Positions 44,819 through 54,300 of a stretch of DNA of 64,000 bases are shown one piece after another. The translations under genes were made by a program, and so were the position numbers. The notes below the pieces were generated by a model. The model had not been told where the DNA came from. It made no database searches and saw only the letters and a program-made list of their open reading frames with translations. The first letter of the stretch is position 1. Every line of letters begins with the position of its first letter. This DNA comes from Clostridiales bacterium (lineage in GTDB: Bacteria > Bacillota > Clostridia > Christensenellales > Pumilibacteraceae), in NCBI GenBank assembly GCA_022508445.1, contig JAFLVG010000002.1, forward strand, positions 124,001 to 188,000. The letters are read 5' to 3'.

Positions 44819-47013
44819 TAGCGCGAGTGATAGTTGATATTTCGGCAAGCGATGTCGATAAAGTTTTCGACTACGTTGCAATAGACGGCGCAACTCGCGG
44901 ATCGAGGGTGAGCGTGCCGTTTGGCAACCGCGATATCGAAGGTTACGTCATAGCTCTTACCGATACTACCGACGTGCCTCGGGACAAGCTCAAAACTATT
45001 ACGAGCCTGCTTGATGACCGTCCTATTGTTTCGGAAGAGTTTTTACAGCTGTGTGATTTTATGACGGAGCGATTTCACCTGCGTAAAATCGATGTGTTCA
45101 GGCTGTTCTTGCCGTCAAAGATGCGCGGCGGAAGAATCAAAGCGCTTGAAAAAACGTTTGTGTATGTAAATCCCGATTATGCCGAAACCGATCCGGCGCT
45201 GTTCATAAAAAAGTCCGCGCATGCGCAAATGGAGGTTTTCGAATACGTTTCGGACGTAGGGTGTGCTGATCAGAGCTATCTCAATGCAAACTTCTCGGCC
45301 GCCGCAGTAAGAAATTTGATTGCGCACGGCGTGTTTTTGACTCGGCAAGAAAACGTATTCAGAACACCGTACAAGAACATCGTGCAAAGGGATAGCGGCG
45401 TTATGCTTACCGAAGAGCAAGAGTCTGCCGCAAAGACGATAATGGACAGCGACCGTCCGACACTTCTTTTCGGGGTGACGGGAAGCGGAAAAACCGAAGT
45501 GTATCTCAACTGTATCGAAAAAACGCTTCAAGCCGGCAAGACTGCGATTATGCTCGTTCCCGAAATTTCATTGACGCCGCAGGTTATGCGAATATTCCGT
45601 TCGCGCTTCGGCGATGATGTCGCACTTTTGCATTCGGGGCTTGGCGACGGCGAACGGTTTGACGAATGGCGAAGACTCCTCACAGGCAGGGCGAGAGTGG
45701 CAGTCGGCGCTCGGTCCGCAATCTTTGCGCCGCTGACGGACGTCGGGCTTATAGTGATAGACGAGGAACACGACACCTCGTACATTTCGGAATCCAACCC
45801 AAGATACATAACTCGCGAGGTCGCTTTCTTCCGCGCAAACTACAATAACGCGAAGCTTGTTATGGGATCTGCGACGCCGTCTATCGAAAGCTACCATGCG
45901 GCTTGTTGCGGCAAATATACGCTTTCGAGGCTGCCTAACAGAATTAACAAGCGTGAAATGCCCGATATCAAAATAGTCAATATGTGTAAAGAGACCACAT
46001 ACGGGAACTCTGGCATGTTTTCTGCGCCGCTTATAGAAGCGCTCGACGAGTGTATGAAAGCAGGCAATCAGGCTATACTCTTTTTGAATCGTCGTGGATA
46101 CAGCTCGTTCGTAATGTGTAAGAAGTGCGGGTATGTCGCAAAATGCGATGACTGCGACGTGTCGCTTGTGTACCATAAAGACGAGGACATTTTAAAGTGT
46201 CATTACTGTCAGCGCAGATATGCGATGCTCGATCTTTGTCCAAATTGCAAGAGTCCGCATATAAAGCAGGGCTTTATGGGTACGGAGCGCATTGTCGAGC
46301 AGGTGAACAAAATGTTCCCGAAAGCGCGCGTCATACGCATGGATAACGACACTACAAGAACAAAGGATGCACACTTAAAGCTCCTCGGCGACTTTGCGAG
46401 CGGTAATGCGGATATACTCGTCGGCACGCAAATGGTCGCAAAAGGACATGACTTTCCCAATGTTACGCTTGTCGGGATAATCGACGCGGACATGAGCTTG
46501 CACTTTTCGGATTTCCGCGCGGTGGAGCGAACATTTCAGCTAATTACGCAGGTTGCCGGGCGCGCCGGGCGCGAACAAAAAGCCGGCAGTGTAATATTGC
46601 AAACCTACACACCCAATCATTACGTTTACCGCTTTGCTACCGCTTACGATTATGAAGGCTTTTACCAAAAGGAAATCAACCTTTTGCAAGCGACGGCGTT
46701 TCCTCCGTTTTCGGAAATTTTGCGAGTGCTTATATCTTGCGAAAACGAAAATTTCGCACTCGAAGCGACAAAGCAGGCGTTCGATGAGGTTCGCGAAATA
46801 GCCGACAAATCGCCCGAAACATTCATATATCTGAACGCAATGCGAGCGCCCAAAAATCGCATACAGTCAAAGTACCGCATGCAAATACTCATGCGCATAA
46901 AGCCCGAATCGGACGCTATTCGCACCGCAGTATACAAGGTCGCGGACAAAGTAATAGAGAATTTTCCGCAAGTAACGTGCTTTACGGAAATCAATCCCAA
47001 CGATTTGAGTTAA
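44815..47013 (+). CDS. priA: Primosomal helicase PriA
   Basis: A 732-residue replication-restart helicase. The N-terminal 3'-DNA-binding domain covers about residues 1-105. Motif I is GVTGSGKTEVYL near 222 and motif II IDEEHDTSY near 319. The zinc cluster is CKKCGYVAKCDDCDVSL plus CHYCQRR and CPNCKS (eight cysteines). GTQMVAKGHDFPNVTL and QVAGRAGREQKAG are the later helicase motifs. Length and order are standard. It overlaps coaBC by 4 bases, and def follows after 20 bases. Confidence 0.97.
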   Translation: MIARVIVDISASDVDKVFDYVAIDGATRGSRVSVPFGNRDIEGYVIALTDTTDVPRDKLKTITSLLDDRPIVSEEFLQLCDFMTERFHLRKIDVFRLFLPSKMRGGRIKALEKTFVYVNPDYAETDPALFIKKSAHAQMEVFEYVSDVGCADQSYLNANFSAAAVRNLIAHGVFLTRQENVFRTPYKNIVQRDSGVMLTEEQESAAKTIMDSDRPTLLFGVTGSGKTEVYLNCIEKTLQAGKTAIMLVPEISLTPQVMRIFRSRFGDDVALLHSGLGDGERFDEWRRLLTGRARVAVGARSAIFAPLTDVGLIVIDEEHDTSYISESNPRYITREVAFFRANYNNAKLVMGSATPSIESYHAACCGKYTLSRLPNRINKREMPDIKIVNMCKETTYGNSGMFSAPLIEALDECMKAGNQAILFLNRRGYSSFVMCKKCGYVAKCDDCDVSLVYHKDEDILKCHYCQRRYAMLDLCPNCKSPHIKQGFMGTERIVEQVNKMFPKARVIRMDNDTTRTKDAHLKLLGDFASGNADILVGTQMVAKGHDFPNVTLVGIIDADMSLHFSDFRAVERTFQLITQVAGRAGREQKAGSVILQTYTPNHYVYRFATAYDYEGFYQKEINLLQATAFPPFSEILRVLISCENENFALEATKQAFDEVREIADKSPETFIYLNAMRAPKNRIQSKYRMQILMRIKPESDAIRTAVYKVADKVIENFPQVTCFTEINPNDLS

Positions 47014-47033
47014 AATTATAGGAGTGAATTATC

Positions 47034-47486
47034 ATGGCAAGACGAAAGATTTACAAAGTGGGAGACGATACGCTCCGCCAAGTCAGCAAGCCTGTCACCG
47101 AGTTCGACGACAAGCTGTCGGCGCTTATCGACGATATGATCGACACGCTTATTTATGAGGATGGCGCAGGACTTGCCGCGCCGCAAGTGGGCGTGCTTAA
47201 ACGCATATTTGTTGCGACTTTTGACGGCGGCAGCACAATCATAGAGGCGGTAAATCCCGTAATTGTGAAAGCAAAGGGAAAGCGCGTCGCCGCAGAGGGG
47301 TGCCTTTCCATTCCTGAAATACGAGAAAAGGTTGAACGGCCTCGACACGTCGTGGTCCATGCGTTCGACCGTCACGGCAATCCGATAGAGCTCAAAGCCG
47401 ACGGGTTCGAAGCGTCGTGCTTTTGCCATGAGATAGATCACCTCGACGGCATACTGTTTACAGACAGGTCGATAAAGAAGAAGTAA
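47034..47486 (+). CDS. def: Peptide deformylase
   Basis: A 150-residue metalloenzyme that removes the N-formyl group from new proteins. Motif 1 is GAGLAAPQVG, motif 2 EGCLSIP, and motif 3 CHEIDHLDG with metal ligands H132 and H136 and catalytic E133. TAGGAGTG precedes the ATG. It is followed by fmt, the enzyme that adds the formyl group to initiator tRNA, the usual pairing. Confidence 0.97.
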   Translation: MARRKIYKVGDDTLRQVSKPVTEFDDKLSALIDDMIDTLIYEDGAGLAAPQVGVLKRIFVATFDGGSTIIEAVNPVIVKAKGKRVAAEGCLSIPEIREKVERPRHVVVHAFDRHGNPIELKADGFEASCFCHEIDHLDGILFTDRSIKKK

Positions 47487-47502
47487 CAAGGATAAAACAA
47501 GC

Positions 47503-48429
47503 ATGAAAGTTTTGTTTATGGGAACGCCCGAGTTTGCGGCGGAAAGCCTAAATGCCTTGCTTTTGTCAAATCATACCGTCGTAGGCGTGATATCACAACC
47601 CGACAGGGCGTTAAAACACGGAAAGTCTGAGCTGAGCGCAGTGAAAAAGCTCGCTATCGAAAAAGGCTTACCGATTTTTCAGCCCAAAAGAATACGCGAC
47701 GAGGTGGAGCGGCTCAAAGAGTTCGGCGCAGACATCGCCGTTACTGCGGCTTACGGTCAGCTTTTGTCCGAGGACGTATTGCGCGCGTTTTCACGCGGTG
47801 TTTTAAACGTCCACGCGTCGCTGCTTCCCAAATATCGCGGCGCGTCGCCCATACAGGCGGCGATTGCAAACGGTGAGCGAAAAACCGGCGTAACAATTAT
47901 GCGCACCGAGCTCGGGCTTGATACGGGCGACATGCTTTCCACCGTAGAGACCGATATTGGGGACATGGAAACGGCAGGCGAGCTAACCGAAAGACTTGCA
48001 AGGCTTGGCGCGGAGCTGCTTGTCAAAACGCTTGACGAACTAGACTGCATTACTCCCGTAAAGCAAGACGACGAAAAGGCGACGCACTGCCGCACTATTA
48101 CAAAGGCCGAGCAGCACATAGATTTTACTGCGGAAGCAAGCGCTGTTGTAAACCGCATACGTTCGCTTTCGCCGTCGCCTTGTGCAAAGACGGTTATTGG
48201 CGGCGAAATATACAAGATATACCGTGCAAGAGCGGTGGGAAGGCCAGAAAGCGACAAAAGCGCGGCTGTCGGCGAAATATTGCAGTCCGACGACAAGCTC
48301 GTTATAGCGTGCGGCAAGGGTGCAATAGAGGTACTGACGATTCAAGCGCCGTCAAAGCGCATGCTCGACATATCAGATTTTTTGCGCGGAAAAAAGTTTG
48401 AAATAGGAGATGTCTGTGCAAAACCGTAA
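47503..48429 (+). CDS. fmt: Methionyl-tRNA formyltransferase
   Basis: A 308-residue formyltransferase. It begins MKVLFMGTPEFAAESLNALL. The catalytic region has NVHASLLPKYRGASPIQAAI with the Asn-His pair, and TELGLDTGDM follows. The C-terminal tRNA-binding domain extends from about residue 205. Its end overlaps rsmB by 20 bases. Nothing unusual in length or motifs. Confidence 0.96.
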   Translation: MKVLFMGTPEFAAESLNALLLSNHTVVGVISQPDRALKHGKSELSAVKKLAIEKGLPIFQPKRIRDEVERLKEFGADIAVTAAYGQLLSEDVLRAFSRGVLNVHASLLPKYRGASPIQAAIANGERKTGVTIMRTELGLDTGDMLSTVETDIGDMETAGELTERLARLGAELLVKTLDELDCITPVKQDDEKATHCRTITKAEQHIDFTAEASAVVNRIRSLSPSPCAKTVIGGEIYKIYRARAVGRPESDKSAAVGEILQSDDKLVIACGKGAIEVLTIQAPSKRMLDISDFLRGKKFEIGDVCAKP

Positions 48430-49684
48430 TACTTCCGACAAAGCCAAAGCCGGCGCGTCATTTGCGATTGAGCAAGTTGACAGAACGCTGTACAATGCAC
48501 TGCGAGCGGTGTTCATTGACGGCGCATACTGCGCGCAGGCGCTTACAAAGGCGCTCAAAGGGCTTACTAACATGCGCGCGCACCCGTTTGTGACGAGTGC
48601 GTTCTACGGCGTTCTCGACAACAACGTGCGCCTCGAACATGTCATAGGCGGACTGTGCGACAGAGAACCCGATAAAAACTCGGCGGTTGTGCTTAAAATA
48701 GGCATTTACTATTGCAATTATGCCGATATGCCGCCGTATGCGGCTGTCAATCGTGCGGTTGATCTTGCAAAGCGCGTCGGCGTGTTCAGCGGTTTTGTCA
48801 ATGCCGTGCTTAAAAAATCGATAGGCTATGAGCCTAAATTCAAAAGCGCTATCCAAAAATTTTCTTACGATTGCAATACGCCCGAGTGGCTGTGTAAAGA
48901 GGTTATAAGCGACTACGGCGAGGACGAAGCGGCGGAGATATTAAAAGCCGTACTGCCGCAGAAAACGCATATTCGCCCCGTCGCAAAGAGAATTACAACA
49001 GAGCAGTTCAAGTCGGCGGCAAAGGGCGGACAGTTCACGGAGTACGGATGCTATGTAGACCGCGCGGCACTCGATAATTTTGCGCAAGGTACTGTCGCCG
49101 TGCAGTCGGTTTCGTCAATTCGCGCGGTAAACACGTACATACACGGCATAGCAAGCGGCAGAGTTCTCGACCTTTGCGCCGCTCCCGGCGGAAAATCCGT
49201 GTATTTGAGCGAACTCGGCGAATACAATATCACTGCCTGCGATATTTATCCGCACAAGCTCGACCTTATGCGCGGTTATGCGAAAAAGCTGGGTGCAAAG
49301 TTTGACGTTGCGCTAAACGACGCCACGAAAGAAAATGCCGATTTTGTTTCGGCGTTTGATTTGGTAATTGCGGACTGTCCGTGCAGTGGAACCGGCACTC
49401 TCAAAACCAAGCCGGATATTATGATAAAGCGCACAGCAGAAGATATTGCGGAGCTTTGTGATGTTCAATTGCGCATACTCGATAATGTGGCAAAATATTG
49501 TAAAAACGGCGGAACTCTTTGTTATTCCACTTGCTCGATTCTCAAAAAAGAGAACGAAGAGATTGCCGATAAATTTATAAAATCGCATCCCGAATATACC
49601 GAACTCGACAGAACGAAATTTTTGCCGAATATCGATAAGTGCGATGGGTTCTTTATCGCGCGATTTAAAAGGACTACCGAATGA
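48410..49684 (+). CDS. rsmB: 16S rRNA (cytosine967-C5)-methyltransferase RsmB
   Basis: A 424-residue protein with an N-terminal NusB-like RNA-binding domain (about residues 15-150) and a C-terminal SAM-dependent methyltransferase. The SAM motif is LDLCAAPGGKSVYLSELG near residue 255, the catalytic Cys in ADCPCSGTGTL and the second Cys in CYSTCSIL, the two-cysteine mechanism of m5C enzymes. The ATG lies within fmt. It overlaps rlmN by 4 bases (ATGA). Confidence 0.95.
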   Translation: MSVQNRNTSDKAKAGASFAIEQVDRTLYNALRAVFIDGAYCAQALTKALKGLTNMRAHPFVTSAFYGVLDNNVRLEHVIGGLCDREPDKNSAVVLKIGIYYCNYADMPPYAAVNRAVDLAKRVGVFSGFVNAVLKKSIGYEPKFKSAIQKFSYDCNTPEWLCKEVISDYGEDEAAEILKAVLPQKTHIRPVAKRITTEQFKSAAKGGQFTEYGCYVDRAALDNFAQGTVAVQSVSSIRAVNTYIHGIASGRVLDLCAAPGGKSVYLSELGEYNITACDIYPHKLDLMRGYAKKLGAKFDVALNDATKENADFVSAFDLVIADCPCSGTGTLKTKPDIMIKRTAEDIAELCDVQLRILDNVAKYCKNGGTLCYSTCSILKKENEEIADKFIKSHPEYTELDRTKFLPNIDKCDGFFIARFKRTTE

Positions 49685-50730
49685 AAACTCCGCTTTGCGA
49701 TTTCGATATGGACGAGCTTACGACGCTCGTGGAAAATCTTGGCGAACAAAAATACCGCGCTAAACAGCTCATGCGGCATATCGTGGCGTTCGACTGTTTT
49801 GACGAATACACCGACTTACCAAAAACGTTCATATCGAAACTCAAAGAAAGTTATATCGATAGGGCCGTTACGGAAAAAACGCGAGTGACGGCAAGCGACG
49901 GTGCGATACGCTATTTGTTTGAAACACAATGCGGCGATCTCATCGAATCGGTGTACTTGCCGCACGACTACGGGAACAGCGTGTGCGTGTCATGTCAAGT
50001 CGGATGCGGCATGGGCTGTGTTTTTTGCGCGTCCGGTCGGTACGGCATAAAGCGCAATCTGTCGGCAGGCGAGATATTGTCGCAGGTGCTTTACATTGCG
50101 CGCGACAAAAAAGCGTGCGGCGGCATAAACAAAATAGTCATGATGGGAAGCGGAGAGCCGCTTGCCAACTACGACAACACGCTGAAATTTATTCGGCTTG
50201 TAAATTCGCCGAACGGTCTTAATATAGGTATGCGCTCGATATCTGTTTCCACTTGCGGTCTGCCGAGTGCCATCGAAAAGCTCGCAAGCGACGGGGCAAG
50301 CTGTACGCTGTCGCTTTCGTTGCATGCGGCGCAGGACGAAAAGCGCAAGTGCATAATGAGAGTTGCCGAAAAGTATACTGTCGAAAGCTTGATAGACGCG
50401 CTACGGACGTACTTCGACAAAACGGGAAGAAGGGTAGTTATCGAGTATATTTTGATAGACGGCTTTAACGATACGGACTCTGACGTACAAGCGCTAAAAG
50501 ACCGACTTAAAGGTTTGTGCTGTCATATCAATTTGATTCCGCTAAATCCAACCGACGGTTGCGATATGAAACCGCCGCCGCGCAAAAAAGCATACGCGTT
50601 TTGCGAGAAGCTGAAATCCGTCGGTCTGTCTGCGACGGTCAGGCGGTCTATGGGTTCGGACGTTGCTGGCGCGTGCGGTCAGCTTAAAAACCGTACGGCA
50701 GAATCCAAAATTATTAAAAAAATACCGTAA
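49681..50730 (+). CDS. rlmN: 23S rRNA/tRNA (adenine-C2)-methyltransferase RlmN
   Basis: A 349-residue radical-SAM enzyme that methylates A2503 of 23S rRNA and A37 of some tRNAs. The CxxxCxxC cluster is C109, C113, C116 in VGCGMGCVFCASG. The SAM-binding GSGEPLANYDNTL and the second half ISVSTCGLPSAIEKLA are present, and the C-terminal catalytic Cys is in GSDVAGACGQL. It closes the yicC operon; the stp-prkC-rsgA genes that usually come next are missing, and a separate promoter for rplS follows. Confidence 0.96.
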   Translation: MKTPLCDFDMDELTTLVENLGEQKYRAKQLMRHIVAFDCFDEYTDLPKTFISKLKESYIDRAVTEKTRVTASDGAIRYLFETQCGDLIESVYLPHDYGNSVCVSCQVGCGMGCVFCASGRYGIKRNLSAGEILSQVLYIARDKKACGGINKIVMMGSGEPLANYDNTLKFIRLVNSPNGLNIGMRSISVSTCGLPSAIEKLASDGASCTLSLSLHAAQDEKRKCIMRVAEKYTVESLIDALRTYFDKTGRRVVIEYILIDGFNDTDSDVQALKDRLKGLCCHINLIPLNPTDGCDMKPPPRKKAYAFCEKLKSVGLSATVRRSMGSDVAGACGQLKNRTAESKIIKKIP

Positions 50731-50746
50731 AACGGGTTTAATTTAC

Positions 50747-50775
50747 TTGATTAAATCTTTATTGTGTGTTATAAT
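50747..50775 (+). promoter_or_regulatory. Promoter of rplS
   Basis: -35 TTGATT (50747-50752), 17-base spacer, -10 TATAAT (50770-50775) preceded by TGT. Confidence 0.85.
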
Positions 50776-50781
50776 CTATCA

Positions 50782-50853
50782 GCAATTATGTAATGTCGCT
50801 TCGCTATCGCGTTAATTACGGATGCGGAGTTTTTTAACGGCATAGGAGGTATC
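50782..50853 (+). promoter_or_regulatory. Possible structured 5' leader of rplS
   Basis: About 70 bases lie between the expected transcript start and the ATG. They contain a GTAAT...ATTAC stem with an inner CGC/GCG pairing, then SD AGGAGG. L19 autoregulatory leaders are known in Bacillota; whether this one fits that family cannot be judged by eye. Confidence 0.3.
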
Positions 50854-51195
50854 ATGAGCAACATCATCGCCGAAATCGAAAAAGAATATATGAAAGCAGA
50901 CGTTCCCCAATTCAACGTGGGCGATACAGTTCGTGTTTCGGTTAAAGTTAAGGAAGGTAATCGCGAGCGTATTCAGGCTTTCGAAGGCATTGTCATCGCC
51001 AAAAAGAACGGCTCTGTTCGCGAGTCGTTTACCGTTCGCCGCGTTTCTTTCGGCGTAGGCATAGAGCGCACGTTCCCGCTTCATTCGCCGCGTATCACGG
51101 CTATCGATGTTATCAAACACGGCAAGGTGCGTAGAGCAAAGCTTTACTACTTGCGCAATCTCTCGGGCAAGGCGGCCAAGATCAGAGAAAAATAA
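50854..51195 (+). CDS. rplS: 50S ribosomal protein L19
   Basis: A 113-residue L19 located at the 30S-50S interface. [35 protein letters not shown] and [20 protein letters not shown] are the family motifs. It has its own promoter, a 5' leader and terminator. In most Bacillota rplS follows trmD; here it stands alone 26 kb away from trmD, after rlmN. Confidence 0.97.
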   Translation: MSNIIAEIEKEYMKADVPQFNVGDTVRVSVKVKEGNRERIQAFEGIVIAKKNGSVRESFTVRRVSFGVGIERTFPLHSPRITAIDVIKHGKVRRAKLYYLRNLSGKAAKIREK

Positions 51196-51217
51196 TCATT
51201 CATTACTTTTAAGTCTG

Positions 51218-51246
51218 AAATCGACGCACAGTGCGTCGATTTTTTT
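51218..51246 (+). terminator. Terminator of rplS
   Basis: Perfect 9-bp stem ATCGACGCA/TGCGTCGAT with loop CAG and six T directly after it. Confidence 0.92.
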
Positions 51247-51305
51247 GTGCTAAAATCACAATGGGTAGTCGCGGTATGCGAACATGCCGATTAGGAAATA
51301 ATCGC

Positions 51306-54300
51306 ATGGATATGACCACGTTATTTATAGTTGTCGCCATAATCACGGCAATAGCGTTGCTGTTTAAACACGCCATGCCGCCGCGAAAAGTTCGATTCGA
51401 GAGCGGAGAACGCATGTCCGACGCGGCGTTTTATACAAGGCTCGCCGCGCTCGGCAAGCGCTTGTCCGTGACCGAGAACGGATTCGGTATATCAAGTAAA
51501 GGCGTAGATATCAAAAACATAACGACGGCAATCGAAAAGAAGCTGACGTGCAATCTATTCGTCGGCGAGTGGGCGATAAACTTTATAAGGTCGAAAAAAA
51601 AGATTTTAGTCGCGTTTCAAAGCTCGAAGCGCGCGGTGCGAAAAAGTTACACGCTCGGGCATGTCGGCGGCTACCCACGATTGTTTTTACTTTGCAAGGA
51701 ATTAGTAGAATGCATGCAAGGCGATTTAACGGTCGATAAGCTCAAAACGGCTGTCGGTTCATTTGAAAGGCATGCTCCGTTAAATGCGGTAGAGCGCAAG
51801 TTTTTTTCGGATATGCTGACATTTTGTCTTTTGGGGTATTTGAGCAATACGATTAGCCTCGCCCTTAAACGCTCCGATTCCTACGATCAAGGCGTGATCG
51901 ACGGGCAAAACGGTAAGGCAGATTTAGACCGAATAATGCACGGCGACTATGTGTGCGGAATGTTTTCTGTCGCGCCAAAAAACGAAGTGGCGGCACTCGA
52001 AAGACTACTCGAAGCAAACGGCATTTCGCACACATTCGAATACAATGAAAGAAACAAGCGCCTTGCAAAGACTTTTGCGATTGTTGCGGGTGTTTTGCGT
52101 TCGCTCGATATTGCATGCGATATAAGGCAGTATGAAAGTGAATCTGTCGGTTTGCCGCTTGACCTACGGAAAAGGCGAGCGGTAAATATTTTCAATGCCG
52201 CGGCGATAGCGACAGCCGTTATATCTGTGATTGCGGTCGGAATTTTTATGCCGACCGAATATTTCGGTGTGTCGTTTGTCATTTGCGTTATCGCATACGC
52301 TTGCTTTCGTCTGCCTGTGCTTGTTGTTGCGCCGACGAGCGAACTGCCGATTTTGTCTCGACTGACCGAGTTGATATATTCGAAGTTTAAGCCAATTCGC
52401 AAACGCGGTAAAGATATTGCATTGCCGGAGCAATATGTGCCGCAAGTGCATTTTTGCGGCTATTCCGAACGCAATGAAAATTCGCCGAGCGGCGGTTATA
52501 TGCGCGTGCGTGCGGATAATGGAGGGCGCGTATTTATTTCGCCTCGCGGCGACGGTTACAAGGACTGTGGATTGTATCTGTTTTTTAATGACGGGCAAGG
52601 CGTAGTAGACTTGTCTTCATGCAACGGAATTTACGAAAACCACAAGACCGTTTACCGCAGTTCTACCGCTTGCACGGAATTTTCGGCAGAATTCATATCG
52701 CCCATAGACAGCAAAACATGCTGTTGTAAAATTACGGCAGTCAACAGAACAGACAGCGAAGAGCGAATCGAAATAACCGCGCTATACGCAATGCCAAGCA
52801 AGCATGCGGAGTATATCGGTTTTAACGGCGCACGTGAAGCGATAGCTTCAATTGACGGCAAAACGGTGTCGCTTGCCTTTGATAAGCAAGCGGATTTCAG
52901 TCGCACTGCTTACGAGGCCGCGTCTAAAAACGGAGCTGTTTTGAGCGGACGGAATTATAAAACGCTTTCGGGAGTATGCGGTTTTTCTGTAAATCCATTT
53001 TCAAAGAACACCGCTTTACTCGTTATAGCGCAGGGAGAGTGTGAACGTGAAGCTATGCTTTCGACCGAGTACGCCACTTCACAAGGATATTTCGAATACG
53101 CCGAAGAGTGTCTAAAAATATACTGTTCCGACGAACAACGCAATGCATCTTTGAGCGGCGAGCATGAGGAAAATTACGGAGAAATATTAAATGCCCAATG
53201 CGAACTTGACGACGAAAAGAATGCTACGGTGCTTATTCCGAAACAAGAATATGCGCTGAAATTCGGTTGCGGCGGATTTACGGAGGACGGCGCGTACTTA
53301 ATGAACGGGGTGCGAAAAGAAAGCGCAATCGGTGCGTTGACGGATATTTTGTTCGACGGTTGTATGGGCGCCGAACTCGCTACTTGCGGCGTGCGTGGAT
53401 TGTTTTTGCGAGAGGCGGCAAACATAATAACGGGTACCGACGAGTGCGGCTTGATTGAAAATCCGAGCGTGTTTGCTGTTTTGCGCGATGGCGGCGTGCT
53501 GTGGTCGCCGACCGTTCTGCCGCTCGGCAAAGGCGAAATGTCTGTCGAATACGCATATTCGCACGCCGAATACCGTTGCGCTTATAACGGAATTATAAGC
53601 TCGTTTAAATGCTATCTCGCGCGCGAAAAGAAAGCTGTGATTTTCGATCTCAACATACAAAACACCGAGAATAAGCGCCGTGAAATAGAAATCATGTTTT
53701 CTGCTCTTGCGCATGAGAATCGAAAATTGACGACAGAGCGAACAGAAAATGGAATAGCCGCGCTCGGCGAGGACGGAAACGGATTTATGCTGTTTTCTTC
53801 CTTGACGCCCACAGACTATACGCTTTTTCGGGAAGGATACTTCGTTCGCGGAAAAATCCGAAAAACGAGCAGCTTTTTCCGCGGCGGCAACACCGTAGCT
53901 CCGACGATGTCCGTTCGAGTAAATATCGGTGTGAACGGAAGCGCACGCGCCGTGTTTTGCATTGCCGCGTGTGAGGGCGGCGTGTCGGAGATTGACGGTA
54001 TTGACGAATATAATGCCGACGAATATTTTGCGCGCGAGCAAAAGTACTTTTCGGAGTTTTGGAAAATCGATTTGAGTTCAAGTGACAAGCTTATGAATTT
54101 TATGTACAAACGTTCTTTGTATCAAGCATATGTTTACGGCTTCTTGCAGGACAAAAAACGATGTATAGAAGAAATTTGCACAATTCTGTGCGCGGCAAAA
54201 TATGTGTCGCCGAGGGCAGTTAAAAGCAGGATATCCGAGCTTCTTTCGAGACAGTCGGAGAACGGAAAATTCGAGGGCGGAAAGCTCTACGGATTGTTGG

